DNA of 64,000 nucleotides from CAXNKG01 sp964202965 (GTDB lineage: Bacteria > Acidobacteriota > Vicinamibacteria > Vicinamibacterales > UBA2999): positions 1-64,000 of the forward strand of contig CAXNKG010000004.1 of NCBI GenBank assembly GCA_964202965.1, written 5' to 3'. The notes below the pieces were generated by a model. The model worked only from the letters and a program-made list of their open reading frames with translations. It had not been told where the DNA came from and made no database searches. Position 1 is the stretch's first letter, and each line of letters starts with the position of its first letter. Shown here piece by piece: positions 27,853-35,700 of the stretch. A program made the translations under genes and the position numbers.

Positions 27853-29603
27853 TAGATGGGGTCCGCGCCGGTCTCGGCGAGCACTGAGGGTTCCGGACGG
27901 CGAATCATGGCGTGCAGGTCGGCGCCCGCGGGCACCATCGGATACACGCTGTCCTCCTGCTCGACGCGGAAATCGATGAGGACCGTGCCCTCCGCCTTCC
28001 GGGCGCGATCGATCGTGGCATCGACATCTGACCGCTTGTCGACGCGGTAGCCCTCGAGGCCGTGCGCCTCGGCGATCTTCACGAAGTCCGGGCTCTTCAG
28101 CGGCGTCGCGGCGTAGCGCCGCTCGTAGAAGAACTCCTGCCACTGGCGGACCATGCCGAGATAGCCGTTGTTGATGATCGCGATGTTGACCTTCAGGCCT
28201 TCCTGCGCCGCGGTCATCAGCTCTGCCTGGGTCATCTGGAAGCCGCCGTCGCCAACAATCACCCACACTTCGGCGTCCGGGCGCGCCACCTTGGCGCCGA
28301 TGGCCGCCGGCAGGGCAAAGCCCATCGTGCCGAGCCCACCCGACGTGATGAGCGTGCGCGGCGCATTGTGGTGGTAATACTGCGCCTCCCACATCTGGTG
28401 CTGGCCGACATCCGTCACGACAATCGCATTGCCACCCGTGATGCGCCAGATGTCGTTGATCACGTGCGCGGCATACAGGTGACCCGTATCCGGCAGTCCC
28501 TGGATATCGCGCACTGCCGCATCACCCTTCATCGAATCGATGTACGCGATCCAGTCCGCATGGTCCGCCGGCTCAAGGACGGCGAGCAGGTCGACCAGCG
28601 TCTCGCGGAGATCGCCGAGAATGGCGGCGTCCACCGGAATGTTCTTATTGAGCTCCGACGGGTCGATATCGACGTGAATCTTCTTGGCATTCAGCGCGTA
28701 GGTCTTGGTGTTGCCGGTGACGCGGTCGTCGAACCGCATCCCGAACGCCAGAAGCAGATCGGCTTCCTGGATCGCGTGGTTGACCCACGCCTCGCCGTGC
28801 ATGCCCATCATCCCGAGGTTCAACGGGTGGTTGGCGGGCACGCCGCCGATCCCAAGAAGCGTCATCGCGATCGGGCAGCCGACGCGCTCGGCGAACGCGA
28901 GCAGCTCCTGTGTGGCGCCGCTCTGAATCACGCCCTGCCCCGCCAGGATGACCGGGCGCTTCGAGTTGCGGATCAACTCGGTCGCCTTGGCCAGGTCCTC
29001 TGAGGTGATCGGATTGAGGGGACGATACCCGCGCATCTTCACCGGGCTCGCATCCCACGACCATTCGATCGACGCCTGCTGCGCATCCTTCGTGATGTCC
29101 ACGAGGACCGGGCCGGGCCGTCCCGATTTGGCGAGGTGGAACGCTTCCTTCATCGCCGGCATGATGTCTTCGGCGCGCGTCACCAGATAACTGTGCTTGG
29201 TAATCGGCAGCGTGATGCCCGTGATGTCGGTTTCCTGGAACGCGTCGTACCCGATGTACTTGCTGGGCACCTGGCCCGTGATGCAGACGATCGGCGACGA
29301 ATCCATTTGGGCGGTCGCGATCCCGGTCACCAGGTTCGTGGCGCCAGGACCCGACGTCGCCAGCGCGACTCCCACCCCGCCGCCCGCGCGGGCGAAGCCG
29401 TCCGCCATGTGCGTCGCACCCTGCTCGTGACGGACGAGGACATGCTTGACGGGATAGTCGAGCATCGCGTCATACGTGGGCAGGATCGCCCCACCGGGAT
29501 AGCCGAAGACGGTCTGCACATCCTCGTGGACAAGGCATTCCCAGATGATTTGAGCGCCGGTGCGTGTGGGCATATGGGCCAGTCTGCCTGATGGCCTGTC
29601 CAT
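27852..29603 (-). CDS. ilvB: Acetolactate synthase, catalytic (large) subunit
   Basis: A 583-residue thiamine-diphosphate enzyme for the first common step of branched-chain amino acid synthesis. The glutamate-containing N-terminal motif 'VRHEQGATHMADGFARAGG', the FAD-binding middle part and the ThDP motif 'GDGGFQMTQAELMTAAQEG...AIINN' are present. First gene of ilvBNCD. Two starts are possible: ATG 29603 and ATG 29573 (MPTRTGAQIIWECL), the second matching the family's normal N-terminus better; neither has a Shine-Dalgarno sequence. The upstream AT-rich stretch probably holds the promoter. Confidence 0.96.
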   Translation of the reverse strand: MDRPSGRLAHMPTRTGAQIIWECLVHEDVQTVFGYPGGAILPTYDAMLDYPVKHVLVRHEQGATHMADGFARAGGGVGVALATSGPGATNLVTGIATAQMDSSPIVCITGQVPSKYIGYDAFQETDITGITLPITKHSYLVTRAEDIMPAMKEAFHLAKSGRPGPVLVDITKDAQQASIEWSWDASPVKMRGYRPLNPITSEDLAKATELIRNSKRPVILAGQGVIQSGATQELLAFAERVGCPIAMTLLGIGGVPANHPLNLGMMGMHGEAWVNHAIQEADLLLAFGMRFDDRVTGNTKTYALNAKKIHVDIDPSELNKNIPVDAAILGDLRETLVDLLAVLEPADHADWIAYIDSMKGDAAVRDIQGLPDTGHLYAAHVINDIWRITGGNAIVVTDVGQHQMWEAQYYHHNAPRTLITSGGLGTMGFALPAAIGAKVARPDAEVWVIVGDGGFQMTQAELMTAAQEGLKVNIAIINNGYLGMVRQWQEFFYERRYAATPLKSPDFVKIAEAHGLEGYRVDKRSDVDATIDRARKAEGTVLIDFRVEQEDSVYPMVPAGADLHAMIRRPEPSVLAETGADPI

Positions 29604-29660
29604 CAGTCAAATTGATAGTTATTCAAAGACCATAAATATTTGTGATATTAAGAGCCCGGC
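29604..29660 (-). promoter_or_regulatory. AT-rich ilv operon control region with dyad
   Basis: A short AT-rich island in otherwise GC-rich DNA, between the CDGSH gene and ilvB. It holds the palindrome CATAAATATTTGTG (29631-29644) and several possible -10 sequences on the minus strand. I see no T-box, no leucine/valine-rich leader peptide and no terminator/antiterminator pair, so control by a DNA-binding protein is more likely than attenuation. The exact promoter could not be fixed by eye. Confidence 0.4.
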
Positions 29661-29682
29661 CACGCTCCGCGCCGGCCGTGCG

Positions 29683-29904
29683 TCAGTCCTTCGACTCGGG
29701 AGCGGCGGCGCCGGCCGCCTCGAATCCCCGCTTCGAATGCGTCCCGTCACAGAATGGCTTGGTCTCTGAGGCGCCGCACCGGCAGAGCGCCACCGGGCGG
29801 CGCCCAAGCACGTACGGCACGCCATTCCAGTCGACGATCTCCACGTCGTCGCTGTCGACGACGTACGGTCCGTTCTTGCGAAGACGAATCTTGACCATCC
29901 TCAA
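29683..29904 (-). CDS. CDGSH iron-sulfur protein
   Basis: A 73-residue protein with one mitoNEET-type motif: Cys-Arg-Cys-Gly-Ala-Ser-Glu-Thr-Lys-Pro-Phe-Cys-Asp-Gly-Thr-His, giving the three Cys and one His ligands of a 2Fe-2S cluster. Small bacterial CDGSH proteins are thought to handle electrons or clusters in the cytosol. The TTG at 29904 forms a TTGA overlap with the stop of the CoA-binding protein gene and is the likely start; an ATG lies two codons further on. An Ala/Glu-rich tail follows the motif. Confidence 0.88.
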   Translation of the reverse strand: MRMVKIRLRKNGPYVVDSDDVEIVDWNGVPYVLGRRPVALCRCGASETKPFCDGTHSKRGFEAAGAAAPESKD

Positions 29905-30272
29905 TACCTGTACGGGCTCTCGCCGATGCCGACAATGCTGCAGGCCGCAATCACATTGAGCTGGCGGCGACGGGCCTCGGCGAGCAATGCGTCGCTTTCG
30001 GCGCCTGGATTAATCCAGATCTCCTGAATCCCCTTCTGCTCGAACTCGTCCAGGAGCCGCAAGGCGATATCTGGCTGCACGTAGACCGTCGCCAGATCAA
30101 TGGCCTCCGGGACGTCGAGCACGGACGCAAACGTCCGCAGGCCTTCGACCTCCGGCTCGTTCGGGTTGATGGGAATCACGCGGTGCCCCTGTGCCTGAAA
30201 CGCGCGGACGGCCTTGTTGCCGAACTTGCGGCGATCGCTCGAGGCTCCGACAACCGCCACCGTCTTTCCCAC
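29901..30272 (-). CDS. CoA-binding protein (YccU-like)
   Basis: A 123-residue single Rossmann-fold domain. It opens KTVAVVGASSDRRKFGNKAVRAF and has 'HRVIPINPNEPEVEGL' and 'EIWINPGAES', all features of the CoA-binding domain related to the N-terminal part of succinyl-CoA synthetase alpha. Such stand-alone proteins bind CoA but their role is not settled. Translationally coupled to the CDGSH gene. Confidence 0.9.
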   Translation of the reverse strand: MGKTVAVVGASSDRRKFGNKAVRAFQAQGHRVIPINPNEPEVEGLRTFASVLDVPEAIDLATVYVQPDIALRLLDEFEQKGIQEIWINPGAESDALLAEARRRQLNVIAACSIVGIGESPYRY

Positions 30273-30307
30273 CCCGCGATTATGACAGCCTGCGGAGATG
30301 ACTTCGT

Positions 30308-30313
30308 TAGAAT
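30308..30313 (+). promoter_or_regulatory. Possible -10 box of the GT39 gene
   Basis: TAGAAT lies ten bases before the GTG start of the glycosyltransferase gene; a GGAGAT between them could be a ribosome site, so the leader would be very short. No convincing -35 box is visible. Confidence 0.3.
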
Positions 30314-30322
30314 GGAGATCCT

Positions 30323-31933
30323 GTGCGTCGGCCCGTTCTCACACTCATCCTGCTCACCGCCGTCACGTTCTTCCTTGGCCTGGGCCGGCAGGCCCTGACC
30401 GATTCAGACGAGGCGTTCTACGCCGAAGCATCGCGCGAGATGGTCGAGAGCGGCGACTGGTTGACCCCGCGCTTCAACTATGACGATCGCTGGCAGAAAC
30501 CGGTCCTCTACTACTGGCTGACCGCGGCCACGTTCCTCGCGACCGGCCCCACGGAGTCTGCCGCGCGCTGGTGGTCGGCGCTCTCCGGCCTCGGACTCGT
30601 CTTCCTGACCTGGATTGCGGCCCGCCGACTGACCCGCCGTGACAATGCCGCATGGATCGCCGCCGCGATCGTCGCGAGCTGTTATGGCTGCTTCGCGATG
30701 GCGCGCATGGCGCTCCCGGATCTGCCGCTCGCCTTCTTCATCACGCTGACCATCTGGTCCGCGCTCGAAGGCCGATGGGCACTCGCCGGCGCCGCCGCAG
30801 GCCTGGGGTTTCTGATGAAGGGCCCGCTGGCGCTGGTCGTTCCGGCGATCGTCCTGCTGCCGACCTGGTGGCGGGAAGGCCGCCTCGGCGTTCTGACCGT
30901 CCGCAATCTTGCCGTCGCGGCCGCACTCTTCGCCGTCATCGGGCTGCCGTGGTACGCCGCGATGACGTACACGCACGGGACGGCGTATCTCGAGAGCTTC
31001 TTCCTGGCAGATAACCTGGAACGATTTGCCACGGACCGGTTCAACGAACCGCGGGCGGTCTGGTTCTATGTCCCGATCCTGCTCGGGGGCCTGGTGCCCT
31101 GGACTCTGTACATCTTCGTGATGGCGCCCTCGGCCTGGGACGTTCTGAAGCGGCGCCGCCGGCTGACCCCGGAAGAATGGCGACTGCTCCTCTGGATTTG
31201 CGTGCCGCTGCTCTTCTTCACGCTGTCGGTCGGCAAGCAGCCGCGGTATATCCTGCCCGCGCTGCCGCCGCTGGCGATTCTGGTCGCGCGCGCGATCACG
31301 CGCCGCATTCCCGACCCGCGCCACCACAGGGGCATGGCCATGACCACATGGGCCACGGTGCTCCTCTTTGCCCTGATCGCGGTGCTGCTCCTTCGGGCGC
31401 GCCCGCTCTTCATGACCGTGGACCCGACCGTCTCGATCCTGGCCATCGCACTCATTGGCGGCGCCGCGCTGGCGCTCGCGTATGTCCCCGCGTCAGGACG
31501 CTGGCACCTCCTCCCCGGGCATCTGACGGTGTGCGCCGCCGCTCTCACGATAGCCGTGCAATTCGGCGCCCTGGCAGGGATCCGGCCTGAGCCAGTCGAG
31601 GAGATGGCGGCGCTGGTGCGGATGCACGGCAGCGCCGGCGAGCCGGTCGGCACCTACCAGGTCTTCGTCCGGAACCTGGTGTTCTACACGCACGCAAAGA
31701 CGCTCGACCTCTTCGACGAAGGACGGGCGCTCGATTTCATCAAGTCGCCGGTTCGAAGCCTCCTCGTCGTGCGCGCCGTGGACCTGCCGCGCCTCGAAGC
31801 GATCGCGGGCACGACGACGCGGCGGCTCGGTGAAGTGCGCTATCTGAATACCGCGAACATCCGCCTCCGCACGCTGCTCGCGCCGATCCCCGAGCAGGAT
31901 CTGGAGACAGTGCTCCTGGTAGCGAACAGGTAG
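30323..31933 (+). CDS. GT39/ArnT-like membrane glycosyltransferase
   Basis: A 536-residue protein with about twelve membrane segments. The N-terminal periplasmic loop has Asp-Ser-Asp-Glu ('ALTDSDEAFYAEASREMVESGDWLTPRFN', read in parts), the acidic catalytic pair of the GT39/GT83 family, followed by 'KPVLYYWL'. These enzymes move a sugar from a polyprenyl phosphate to lipid A or to exported proteins. A soluble C-terminal region of about 110 residues is typical. No lipid A gene is adjacent, so the acceptor is open. The GTG at 30323 has a GGAGAT upstream. Confidence 0.88.
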   Translation: MRRPVLTLILLTAVTFFLGLGRQALTDSDEAFYAEASREMVESGDWLTPRFNYDDRWQKPVLYYWLTAATFLATGPTESAARWWSALSGLGLVFLTWIAARRLTRRDNAAWIAAAIVASCYGCFAMARMALPDLPLAFFITLTIWSALEGRWALAGAAAGLGFLMKGPLALVVPAIVLLPTWWREGRLGVLTVRNLAVAAALFAVIGLPWYAAMTYTHGTAYLESFFLADNLERFATDRFNEPRAVWFYVPILLGGLVPWTLYIFVMAPSAWDVLKRRRRLTPEEWRLLLWICVPLLFFTLSVGKQPRYILPALPPLAILVARAITRRIPDPRHHRGMAMTTWATVLLFALIAVLLLRARPLFMTVDPTVSILAIALIGGAALALAYVPASGRWHLLPGHLTVCAAALTIAVQFGALAGIRPEPVEEMAALVRMHGSAGEPVGTYQVFVRNLVFYTHAKTLDLFDEGRALDFIKSPVRSLLVVRAVDLPRLEAIAGTTTRRLGEVRYLNTANIRLRTLLAPIPEQDLETVLLVANR

Positions 31934-31967
31934 CTGCCGCCTCCGGGCACGGGCGGCCGCCTGCCGA

Positions 31968-33350
31968 CTAGGGAAAGATCTTTCCCGGATTCAGGATCCC
32001 ATGCGGATCGAATGCCGCTTTCACGCGCTTCATGAGCGCGATGACGTCATCCGACAGCTCGATGCCGATGTACTTGGCCTTGGCGAAGCCGATACCGTGC
32101 TCGCCGCTGATCGATCCCTCGAGCGCGACGACCTGCTCGAACAGCATCCGTTCCGCGCGTGTGGCGCGCGCGCGTTCGTCCGGATCGGTGCGATGGATCA
32201 ACAGGTTGACGTGGATGTTCCCGTCGCCCGCGTGGCCGAACGCCGCAATCCGCAGGCGGAACTGCTCGCGCAGCGTCTCGATGACGGCGTAGAGCTCCGG
32301 GACACGACCGCGAGGCACTACGACGTCGTGGTTGATCTTCAGCAGCCCGGTCGCCTTCAGTGCGAGCGACAGCAGCCGCCGGGCGTTCCAGAGCCGCGCG
32401 CGCTCGGCGTCATTGGCCGCCAGCGTCACCCGGATCGCGCCGGCTTCCCGGCACGCCACGGCGACCTGATCGATTTCCGCATCCACCGCCTGCTGCGTGC
32501 CATCGGCTTCGACGATGAGCATCGCGTCGGTCCCGGGGGGAACGAGCTGCGGGTCGAGCGTGTCGCGCATCGCCGCCAGCGACTCCGCGTCGAGCAGCTC
32601 GATCGTCGCGGGAACGACTCGACGGCGAATGAGCGCGCTCACCGCGTCGACGGCGGCCTGGATGCCCGGGAAGACCGCGAGCAGCGTCGCCCGGGCCGCC
32701 GGCTTCGGCACGAGCCGCAGCGTGACCTTCGTGATGATCGCGAGCGTCCCTTCGGACCCCACCAGCAGCTGCGTCAGGTCGTAGCCGACGACGTTCTTGA
32801 CGGCCTTCGAGCCGGTCTCGATGATCTCTCCTGTCGGCAGCACTGCCTCAAGGCTCAGCACGTACCGCCGCGTCGTCCCGTACTTGAACCCGCGCGGACC
32901 GCCGGCGCACTCCGCGACGTTCCCACCGATCGACGACATTTCGAGACTGGCCGGGTCCGGCGGATAGAACAGGCCGACCGCTTCGACCGCCCGCTGGAGA
33001 TCGGCGGTGATGACGTGTGGCTCGACGACCGCCAGCAGGTTGACCTCGTCAACCTCGAGGATCCGGTTCAACCGCTCCATCGACAGGAGCACGCCGCCGC
33101 GCGTCGGCACGGCGCCGCCGGTGTAGCCGGTGCCCGCCCCCCGGACGACGAGCGGCACGCGCTGCTCGTTGCACAGGCGGGCAATGGCGGCGATCTCCTG
33201 CGTGGATGCGGGGGTAACAACCAGGTCGGGCGGATGGCCGAGGCCGAGCGCATCCTGGCCGTACTGCTCGAGGGTGGGGGCGTCGGCGCGAACCTGATCC
33301 GCCCCGACGATCGCGGTTAACGCGGCCAGATAAATGGGGTCGGGGGTCAT
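31968..33350 (-). CDS. glcD: FAD-binding oxidoreductase, glycolate oxidase GlcD family
   Basis: A 460-residue flavoprotein of the FAD-binding type-4 (VAO) fold with the matching C-terminal domain. The FAD pyrophosphate region is 'VPLVVRGAGTGYTGGAVPTRGGVLLSMERLNRI' (in parts) and 'SSIGGNVAECAGGPRGFKYG'; the C-terminal 'GHAGDGNIHVNLLI' and 'GSISGEHGIGFAKAKYI' supply the active-site histidines. Members oxidise glycolate or D-lactate. GlcE and GlcF are absent nearby. The only start codon in a fitting place, ATG 33350, lies inside one arm of a palindrome, so the first six residues (MTPDPI) are repeat-encoded. Confidence 0.93.
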   Translation of the reverse strand: MTPDPIYLAALTAIVGADQVRADAPTLEQYGQDALGLGHPPDLVVTPASTQEIAAIARLCNEQRVPLVVRGAGTGYTGGAVPTRGGVLLSMERLNRILEVDEVNLLAVVEPHVITADLQRAVEAVGLFYPPDPASLEMSSIGGNVAECAGGPRGFKYGTTRRYVLSLEAVLPTGEIIETGSKAVKNVVGYDLTQLLVGSEGTLAIITKVTLRLVPKPAARATLLAVFPGIQAAVDAVSALIRRRVVPATIELLDAESLAAMRDTLDPQLVPPGTDAMLIVEADGTQQAVDAEIDQVAVACREAGAIRVTLAANDAERARLWNARRLLSLALKATGLLKINHDVVVPRGRVPELYAVIETLREQFRLRIAAFGHAGDGNIHVNLLIHRTDPDERARATRAERMLFEQVVALEGSISGEHGIGFAKAKYIGIELSDDVIALMKRVKAAFDPHGILNPGKIFP

Positions 33351-33388
33351 TTTTGCGAGTGTCCCCGGAAAATGACCCCCGACCCCAT
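33334..33388. repeat. REP-like palindrome containing the glcD start codon
   Basis: Two perfect 20-base inverted arms (33334-33353 and 33369-33388; the arm starts ATGGGGTCGGGG) surround a 15-base loop. Both arms read MTPDPI when translated outward. The element fills the gap between the aminotransferase gene and glcD and supplies the glcD start codon. It looks like a REP/TIRs-type hairpin; similar GGGGTC/GACCCC hairpins are common in several phyla near REP-associated transposases, but none is encoded here. It could also end or stabilise the upstream transcript. Confidence 0.8.
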
Positions 33389-33398
33389 CTATTTGGCG

Positions 33399-34595
33399 CT
33401 ACGCGCCGGCCCTCGCCGGCTGCAGCGACTCGGCAAACCTCAACATGCGCGTGGCGCCCTCCCGGAGGTCCTCCATCGACGCCGCATACGAGATGCGCAG
33501 GTAGCCGGGCGCATCGAACCCCTCGCCGGCGGTGACCGCCACGTGTTCCTGATCGAGAAGCGCCTGCGCAAAGTCGGCGGACGACGTCATACCCTCGGCG
33601 CCCAGCAGTCCCGAGATATCGGGGAACAGGTAGAACGCGCCCTTTGGCTTGACGCACGTGATGGCGGGGTGCGCCGTGAGCCAGGCGTGGAGGTTGTCGC
33701 GGCGCTTTTTGTACTCGTCGAGCATCGCCGTCACGGCATCCTGAGGGCCCGTGACCGCCGCGAGCGCCGCCTTCTGCGTGATCGACGTGATGTTCGACGT
33801 CGTCTGTCCCTGGATGACGTTGAAGGCCGCCGTCAGCTCCTTCGGCGCGATCGTCCAGCCGCAGCGCCATCCCGTCATCGCGTAGGACTTCGACGCCGAT
33901 CCGGCAATCACCGTGCGGTCGCGGTGCCGATCGAACAGTACCTTCACCAGGTTGTGCGGCACGGCTTCGTAGATCAGCTGCTCATAGCAGAGGTCGACAA
34001 TAATCCAGATGCCACGCTTCGCCGCCGCGTCGACGATCGGCGTCAGCGTGGCCTCGTCCACGAGGCCGCCCGTCGGGTTGCAGGGCGAATTGATGATGAT
34101 CGCCTTCGTCTTCGGCGTCATCGCCGCGATGATCGCCTCGGGACGGACCGCGAACCCTTCGTCCGCGCGCGTCTGCACGATGACCGGCTTCGCGCCCACG
34201 AGCTTCACCTGCTCGGGAATCGTCGGCCAGTACGGCGCATGGGTGATCACCTCGTCGCCCGGATCGAACAGCGCCAGCGCGGTATTGAACAGCGCCTGCT
34301 TCCCGCCCGCGGTCATCAGGACTTCGGCCGTCGTGATGTCCACACCGTACTGCCCCTTGTAGCGCCTCGCGATCCCATCGCGCAGTTCCGGAATGCCGGC
34401 CGCCGCCGTGTAACGGGTGAAGTCGGTATCGATCGCCGCCTTCCCTGCCGCTTTCACGTGCGCCGGCGTCGGAAAATCAGGCTCCCCGGCCGTGAAGTCG
34501 ACCACCTTGTGGCCGGCGCGGCGAAGCGCCTCCGCCGCCGCCGCCGCCTTGAGCGTCGCCGATGCTGATACCTGCGCAAGCCGCTGTGCGAACAT
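33399..34595 (-). CDS. PLP-dependent aminotransferase, aspartate aminotransferase type
   Basis: A 398-residue class I aminotransferase. 'FTAGEPDFPTPAHVKAAGK' is the substrate-loop region, 'NSPCNPTG' the PLP-binding Asn segment, and 'AGSASKSYAMTGWRCGW' carries the Schiff-base lysine and the arginine that binds the substrate carboxylate. Most likely aspartate/2-oxoglutarate transaminase (the AspC/AspB Ib group), but aromatic or prephenate specificity cannot be excluded. Start ATG 34595 has GGAAGG upstream. It lies between a heptamer array and the palindrome in a minus-strand run from recG to glcD. Confidence 0.92.
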   Translation of the reverse strand: MFAQRLAQVSASATLKAAAAAEALRRAGHKVVDFTAGEPDFPTPAHVKAAGKAAIDTDFTRYTAAAGIPELRDGIARRYKGQYGVDITTAEVLMTAGGKQALFNTALALFDPGDEVITHAPYWPTIPEQVKLVGAKPVIVQTRADEGFAVRPEAIIAAMTPKTKAIIINSPCNPTGGLVDEATLTPIVDAAAKRGIWIIVDLCYEQLIYEAVPHNLVKVLFDRHRDRTVIAGSASKSYAMTGWRCGWTIAPKELTAAFNVIQGQTTSNITSITQKAALAAVTGPQDAVTAMLDEYKKRRDNLHAWLTAHPAITCVKPKGAFYLFPDISGLLGAEGMTSSADFAQALLDQEHVAVTAGEGFDAPGYLRISYAASMEDLREGATRMLRFAESLQPARAGA

Positions 34596-34610
34596 TCTCT
34601 GATCCTTCCG

Positions 34611-34645
34611 TCTCTGGGCTCTGGACTGTAGGCTCTAGGCTCTAG
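34611..34645. repeat. Five-unit heptamer repeat overlapping the coaD stop
   Basis: Plus-strand units TCTCTGG, GCTCTGG, ACTGTAG, GCTCTAG, GCTCTAG. On the coding strand the coaD stop codon TAG and the last two residues (Arg-Ala) are made from these units, and the array then runs to within 16 bases of the aminotransferase start. coaD may therefore have lost or gained its last residues when the array formed. Confidence 0.75.
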
Positions 34646-35159
34646 GAATACCGACCGCGTGCTTGTCCCTCAGCGCGCGCTCGACCGCCGGCGGCACGAG
34701 ACCCGTCACGGCCCCCCCGAGCTGAAAGACTTCCTTAATCAGCCGCGAGCTCAAGTACGTGTACTGTTCCGCCGGCATCATGAACGCCGTTTCGAGCGTC
34801 GGCTCGAGATGGCGGTTCATCAGCGCCATCTGAAATTCGTACTCAAAATCCGAGACCGCCCGCAGGCCGCGGACGATCACACTCGCTCGCCGAAGGCGCG
34901 CGTACTCCACCAGCAGCCCGTCGAACGACTCGACGTCCACGTTCGGATATTCCCGGAACACGTCGCGCACGATCGCCACGCGCTCGTCTGAGGTGAACAG
35001 CGGCTGCTTGTCCGCGTTCACCAGAACCGCGACGATGACCCGATCGAACAGGTGCGCGCAGCGCAGGATGATATCCACGTGGCCGTTCGTGAGCGGATCG
35101 AACGACCCGGGAAAGACCGCAAGCCGACCGTTTGGTGCTGCGTGTGGCACGTTAGGCAC
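34635..35159 (-). CDS. coaD: Phosphopantetheine adenylyltransferase
   Basis: A 174-residue nucleotidyltransferase for the fourth step of coenzyme A synthesis. The (T/S)xGH motif appears as 'FPGSFDPLTNGHVDII', and 'RGLRAVSDFEYEFQMALMNR' and 'YTYLSSRLIKEV' are typical of CoaD. Its N-terminus overlaps the rsmD end by eight bases, the classic rsmD-coaD pair. The stop codon lies in a heptamer repeat. Confidence 0.97.
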   Translation of the reverse strand: MPNVPHAAPNGRLAVFPGSFDPLTNGHVDIILRCAHLFDRVIVAVLVNADKQPLFTSDERVAIVRDVFREYPNVDVESFDGLLVEYARLRRASVIVRGLRAVSDFEYEFQMALMNRHLEPTLETAFMMPAEQYTYLSSRLIKEVFQLGGAVTGLVPPAVERALRDKHAVGIPRA

Positions 35160-35700
35160 TCCGGCGCAAGAACGTCAAGGCACTGTCTCCCACAACGACA
35201 TCGCGGACCCGATCCAGATCGGCCGGAATCACCGGCTCGCTCCGCTTCGCCCGCTCGAGCACGATGAGGCCCCCGGCCCCCGTCCGGCGCGCCGCCGCGA
35301 TCAACGCATCGGTAACCATCTCAGGATCGGCGTCGTACGGAGGATCCAGCAGAACGAGATCGAACGGGACCGCGTCGGAGATGCGCCGCAGCACCGCTGC
35401 CGCGTCACCGCTCTCGATAGTATAGCCCCGCTCCACGCCGCACATCGCGAGATTGGCCGCGATCAGCGCCGTCGCGCGCCGGTCCCGCTCGATGAACGTG
35501 ACGTGCGCCGCCCCGCGGCTCAGCGCCTCGATGCCGACGGCCCCGGTCCCGGCGTAGACATCGAGACAGCGCGCATCGGCGATCCTCGGCGCCAGAATAT
35601 TAAAAAGGGTTTCGCGAAGCGCGTCCGAGGTCGGCCTCACGCCCTCCCATAGGGGCGCCTTCAGGCGACGACCCTTGAACGCGCCCGCAATGATACGCAT
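35152..35700 (-). CDS. rsmD: 16S rRNA (guanine966-N2)-methyltransferase
   Basis: A 182-residue SAM-dependent methyltransferase. It opens MRIIAGAFKGRRLKAP, has the SAM motif 'LDVYAGTGAVGIEALSRGA' and the catalytic DPPY ('LVLLDPPYDAD'). It modifies G966 of 16S rRNA in the 30S P-site. It overlaps the recG stop by one base (TGATG) and coaD by eight, so the three are cotranscribed. Confidence 0.95.
   Translation of the reverse strand: MRIIAGAFKGRRLKAPLWEGVRPTSDALRETLFNILAPRIADARCLDVYAGTGAVGIEALSRGAAHVTFIERDRRATALIAANLAMCGVERGYTIESGDAAAVLRRISDAVPFDLVLLDPPYDADPEMVTDALIAAARRTGAGGLIVLERAKRSEPVIPADLDRVRDVVVGDSALTFLRRSA

Noticed and set aside
29604..29682. T-box or leader-peptide attenuator before ilvB
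   Set aside because: No T-box core sequence, no Ile/Leu/Val-rich leader frame and no terminator stem followed by T residues.
32001..33320. 439-codon plus-strand frame across glcD
   Set aside because: Antisense shadow of a well-supported flavoprotein; composition typical of a shadow frame.
33372..34568. 398-codon plus-strand frame beginning MTPDPIYLA
   Set aside because: Its start is the mirror arm of the palindrome and the rest is antisense to the aminotransferase gene; the shared MTPDPI is due to the inverted repeat.
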